NCBI GenBank assembly: GCA_032027125.1
Contig: JAVSMQ010000001.1
Span: 1,326,679 to 1,390,678 of the forward strand
DNA from: JANJTB01 sp032027125
GTDB lineage: Bacteria; Bacteroidota; Ignavibacteria; Kapaibacteriales; UBA2268
Length of the DNA: 64,000 bases
Reading direction: 5' to 3'
The notes beneath the pieces are model-generated. The model did no database searches. It saw only the letters and a list, made by a program, of their open reading frames with translations, and was not told the origin of the DNA. This document shows, piece by piece, positions 61,204 through 64,000 of the stretch. A program made the position numbers and the translations under genes. Each line of letters opens with the position of its first letter. The stretch's first letter is position 1.

Positions 61204-62436
61204 CTAACTGCCGATAAGCAGGTTACGGTATAATTCAATGAATTTACCGGATATTATTTCCGAATCAAATTCTTTTGCTCTTAATTCAGCATTTATTTTC
61301 ATTTTTCCATTTTCTGAATCATTTAGAATTAATTCGATTCCGTCAATCAAGCTGCCTTTATCATCAATATCGGCAAGATAGCCTGATTTCTTATGCTCAA
61401 TAATTTCAGCAGGTCCGGTTGTGTTGTATGCTGCTACAGGTACGCCGCAGGCAAGCGACTCTAAAGTTACAAGTGAAAATGATTCTATTCCTGATGGTAC
61501 AAGTGTCACATCAGCTGCAGAATATACCAATGGAAGTAAAAGCTCTGAACTGATATAGCCTAATCTATGAATCTCGGGCTGATTATAATCCTCACTGTCA
61601 CTGCCTTTTCCTGCGACAATAAACAAAAATTTTGACATCAGCTTTTCGTAAATCCAAAGGAATGCTTCTTTGCCTTTATTTGGTGCATTATGGTCATCGG
61701 CAATAAATAAGATAATTTTTTTGTGTGTAGCAGGTATTTTCAGAATATCACGTGCTATCTTTTGGGGATATGGTTTATAATGGTTCAAATCAATCAGGTT
61801 TGGCAATAAAACATGATTAAACTTTGAAAACACTTTTGATTTTTCTACTTCTTCAATCAGCCATTTCGACGGCGCTGTAATAATCATTTTAGATGTTAAG
61901 TCATAAGCCGCCCTTTTAATAGAAAGATTTAATTGTTTAAGTTTTTGAATTCCGGGATGAATTTTCATATTATTTTCTTTAATATGATAACCGCCGGAAA
62001 ATGGATTCATATCATGCAGTGTCCATACAACGGGCTTATTATTTTTTCGGAAAAATGAAGGAATATCTACAAAATCGGAAATAAAATGAAGGTGAATAAT
62101 ATCTGCAGTGCTGTAGAGCGGATGCTTAGTAACATCAATCAACGATTTCGGGAATGTAAACATCTCACCTTCGGGCAGTGCAGGTTTCGTTTTCCACTGG
62201 TAATATGAAGGCAGTAAATTTCTTTGTAAAAGCGCCTTGAGTTTGTATGCTTTTCCCTTATAAGAATCAAAGTATCCTGTGACATAAGGTTCCGAAAGGA
62301 ATAGTTTGTCGAGTACGAGCATTACGGAATCAACCTTCTTTTTCCTGACAGCATCACTGATTCTTCTGGCAGCTATTGCAGAGCCGCTTGTATCGGTTGT
62401 ATTAATATGAAGTACTTTAATAGGTTTACCGGACAT
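61204..62436 (-). CDS. Glycosyltransferase family 4
   Basis: A 410-residue GT-B enzyme. The N-terminal domain starts KVLHINTTDTSGSAIAARR; the C-terminal domain carries PSGIESFSLVTLESLACGVP (the EX7E region) and GPAEIIEHKKSGYLADI. It would transfer a sugar from a nucleotide sugar to a glycan; donor and acceptor are unknown. It starts 3 bp after the lipoprotein gene, so both likely form an operon. Confidence 0.88.
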   Translation of the reverse strand: MSGKPIKVLHINTTDTSGSAIAARRISDAVRKKKVDSVMLVLDKLFLSEPYVTGYFDSYKGKAYKLKALLQRNLLPSYYQWKTKPALPEGEMFTFPKSLIDVTKHPLYSTADIIHLHFISDFVDIPSFFRKNNKPVVWTLHDMNPFSGGYHIKENNMKIHPGIQKLKQLNLSIKRAAYDLTSKMIITAPSKWLIEEVEKSKVFSKFNHVLLPNLIDLNHYKPYPQKIARDILKIPATHKKIILFIADDHNAPNKGKEAFLWIYEKLMSKFLFIVAGKGSDSEDYNQPEIHRLGYISSELLLPLVYSAADVTLVPSGIESFSLVTLESLACGVPVAAYNTTGPAEIIEHKKSGYLADIDDKGSLIDGIELILNDSENGKMKINAELRAKEFDSEIISGKFIELYRNLLIGS

Positions 62437-62439
62437 AAC

Positions 62440-62862
62440 TCACCTGTTTGGAAATGCGGTCTTAACAGCATTGCTTTTGATTGACAAAACAACCGGAAGA
62501 AAATACTTTTCATAATCGTGATTATATTCATCAATACTGTAATACTCTAATATATCATTATCCTTTAGTCTGATTCTGTTTGCGATTGTCAATTTGACTT
62601 CTCGCGAGTTCTTATCAATATTGAAAATCAAATCAAGATTAAATTTACCCGCTTCAGATTTATTTGCTCTTAAAATTCCATTTTCAACATCAGAAGCAAG
62701 GATAGTAAAGCCGTCATCTTTTAATAATCCGGGAGCATACATCAGAAATCCTTCTGTATCATAATTCGATGTAAAAACAGTCTGACGATTTTGGGTGTAA
62801 TCAACCGAGGAGCAACCAAATAATATTGCAGTTATTAATAATGCGGTAACCAAATATTTCAT
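62440..62862 (-). CDS. Small lipoprotein of unknown function
   Basis: A 140-residue lipoprotein. I start at ATG 62862; the TTG at 62874 would add four residues only. The signal peptide ends in the lipobox ILFGC (about residue 17), followed by SSVDYTQNRQTVF. The body is beta-rich with no family I recognise. It lies 3 bp upstream of the glycosyltransferase. Confidence 0.75.
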   Translation of the reverse strand: MKYLVTALLITAILFGCSSVDYTQNRQTVFTSNYDTEGFLMYAPGLLKDDGFTILASDVENGILRANKSEAGKFNLDLIFNIDKNSREVKLTIANRIRLKDNDILEYYSIDEYNHDYEKYFLPVVLSIKSNAVKTAFPNR

Positions 62863-62975
62863 AATATTTTTCAAATATATTTTACATATTTCATTTAACG
62901 AAAAAAAAGAACAATTAACTTAATTATCAATATTTTATCGAAATATAGGTTTTTATTTCAATTTACTTTTTGAAT

Positions 62976-63345
62976 TTCAGAACTCCTGAGTCACATAAAA
63001 ACTCTTATTCGCTATATTAAAATCCATCTGCTCGCTACGCTCACTTTCCACCTTTTCAAGGGTAGGGCTGATTCGTTCTACTTTTTTTTAGCTTAATCTC
63101 CGGGAATTGTCACTCCGAAGCGGAGCGAAGAGTCCATGATTTCATTAATTAACAGCCTGGATTCTTCGCTATCGCTCAGAATGACGATCCCAAAAGTGCC
63201 GTTTTATGTTATAAGTTTACGATATATTTTGATTTTTTTAGAACGTATCAGCCCTGCTTTTTCAAAGGGGGAAAGTGAGCGCAGCGAGCAGGGGGATTTT
63301 TTATTTTCGCGAAAAAGAGTTTTTATGTGGCTCAGGAGTTCTGAA
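62976..63345. mobile_element. 370-bp foldback (MITE-like) element
   Basis: Ends TTCAGAACTCCTGAG and its complement face each other. The arms are about 105 bp (62976-63080 and 63239-63345) and imperfect inside, with near-perfect stretches at the outer 37 bp (two mismatches), in CTGCTCGCT...CGCTCACTTTCC and at the inner edge. The middle (63109-63194) has its own inverted repeat of the GTCA-CTCC/GAATGAC type common in dispersed bacterial repeats. No transposase is encoded, so it would depend on another element. A target duplication is not clear. Confidence 0.75.
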
Positions 63346-63481
63346 TTTATGTCTTGTCAAAATGCGGATTTTTGTGTTCTGAATTTGTTAAATTCAATAT
63401 CTTCCCAAACGCAGCAAAACCGGCAGAGAAATAATTCATACCGGTTTTGTTTACATAGAGTTTTGGATTTTTCTATATCAA

Positions 63482-63988
63482 TTAAAAGTAAAATCTGAAA
63501 CCAATTGCGCCTTCTGCATTTGTATGTGTAGCAGGAAGTACTCCTACCATCACACCGATTTCACCAAAAAATTCGAGTGGAGTATTTCTCGGAATTATAT
63601 TTATTCCAAAAAGTCCTCTCACACCAAAACCGATATCATTTGCCTCCTTAAACCAGACTTTGTTTTCATTGCGATACCACCAGCCGCCGCTTTCTCCAAT
63701 ACCGACTGCAACACCGGGACCTGCATACAAAGAAACAACCTGTGAATTAAATGCATTAAAATGCCATAGATAATCAACACCAATTCTCAAATTACCTAAG
63801 TATGAGTTACCGACACTTATAGCAAAAGCTTCGCTATTACTTGCCCAAATCTTTGCTGTTAAGCCTGTCGGTTCGCCAATCATAATTCCGGCTCCGAATG
63901 TTCTTCCCATAGGCGGGTTTGATTTTAATCCCGTTGCAGAAACTAAAATAATGGCTAAAATAAGAATAGAATATTTAAAGTAATTCAT
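63482..63988 (-). CDS. Small outer-membrane beta-barrel protein
   Basis: A 168-residue exported protein: signal peptide (about 1-23), then alternating aromatic strands with GFGVRGLFGINIIP, PLEFFGEIGVMVGVLP and a C-terminal GAIGFRFYF typical of outer-membrane barrels recognised by the BAM complex. WWYRNENKVWFKE is a probable extracellular loop. Function is unknown. Confidence 0.7.
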   Translation of the reverse strand: MNYFKYSILILAIILVSATGLKSNPPMGRTFGAGIMIGEPTGLTAKIWASNSEAFAISVGNSYLGNLRIGVDYLWHFNAFNSQVVSLYAGPGVAVGIGESGGWWYRNENKVWFKEANDIGFGVRGLFGINIIPRNTPLEFFGEIGVMVGVLPATHTNAEGAIGFRFYF

Positions 63989-64000
63989 AACAACCTCTAA

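Noticed and set aside
63136..63498. Open frame of 120 codons on the plus strand
   Set aside because: It runs through the foldback repeat and has no protein-like composition.

Overview
The window is low-GC, gene-dense bacterial chromosome, almost certainly from the Bacteroidota/Chlorobi (FCB) lineage. Three things support this. Six proteins end in a type IX secretion (T9SS) C-terminal sorting domain, and there are PorZ-like and PorE-like T9SS partners. Promoters of the Bacteroidota form TTTG-N20-TAnnTTTG lie upstream of rpsL, secG and ppiD. Most predicted secreted proteins are beta-propellers or outer-membrane barrels. An early branch such as Ignavibacteria or Kapabacteria would fit, but I cannot fix the class from sequence alone. 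I found no rRNA, tRNA or CRISPR array.

Layout. 1-8.4 kb: truncated HD phosphohydrolase, xerD, fabA, ppiD, a hicBA toxin-antitoxin pair, coaD and an OlsF-like lipid acyltransferase fusion. 8.4-10.4 kb: an orphan hicB and a complete IS1380-family element with 15-bp terminal repeats and a 5-bp target duplication. 10.4-19 kb: a T9SS cargo protein, dnaK behind a triple palindromic motif, an FKBP lipoprotein, ribH and a PorZ-like protein. 19-39 kb: rplI-rpsF, lolD, then one uninterrupted minus-strand str-S10-spc-alpha super-operon (rpsL to rplQ, 32 genes including secY, infA, rpmJ, tuf, fusA and rpoA), from which rpsD is missing. 39-50.8 kb: an integrase remnant, a PD-(D/E)XK protein, two M1 aminopeptidases with sorting domains, a Cys/Met-type PLP lyase, an AlkD-like protein, a CNNM-type membrane protein, secG and yggS. 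51-58.4 kb: a T9SS cargo cluster (S1 protease, an unknown protein, a BNR protein), with a Bro-N protein between, separated by repeat-rich spacers. 58.4-64 kb: a PorE-like OmpA protein, its divergent CRD partner, a glycosyltransferase, a lipoprotein, a 370-bp foldback element and a small barrel protein.

Main novelty. Cargo genes and repeats are entangled in two ways. First, in-frame palindromes sit at the same two loops of several sorting domains. Second, the spacers after three cargo genes contain hairpins with paired compensatory changes, 49-bp tandem repeats and extra copies of the last codons of the sorting domain (FVKM-stop). This suggests a recombining 3'-end cassette that spreads or exchanges T9SS sorting domains. 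It is an inference from pattern and needs a genome-wide comparison.
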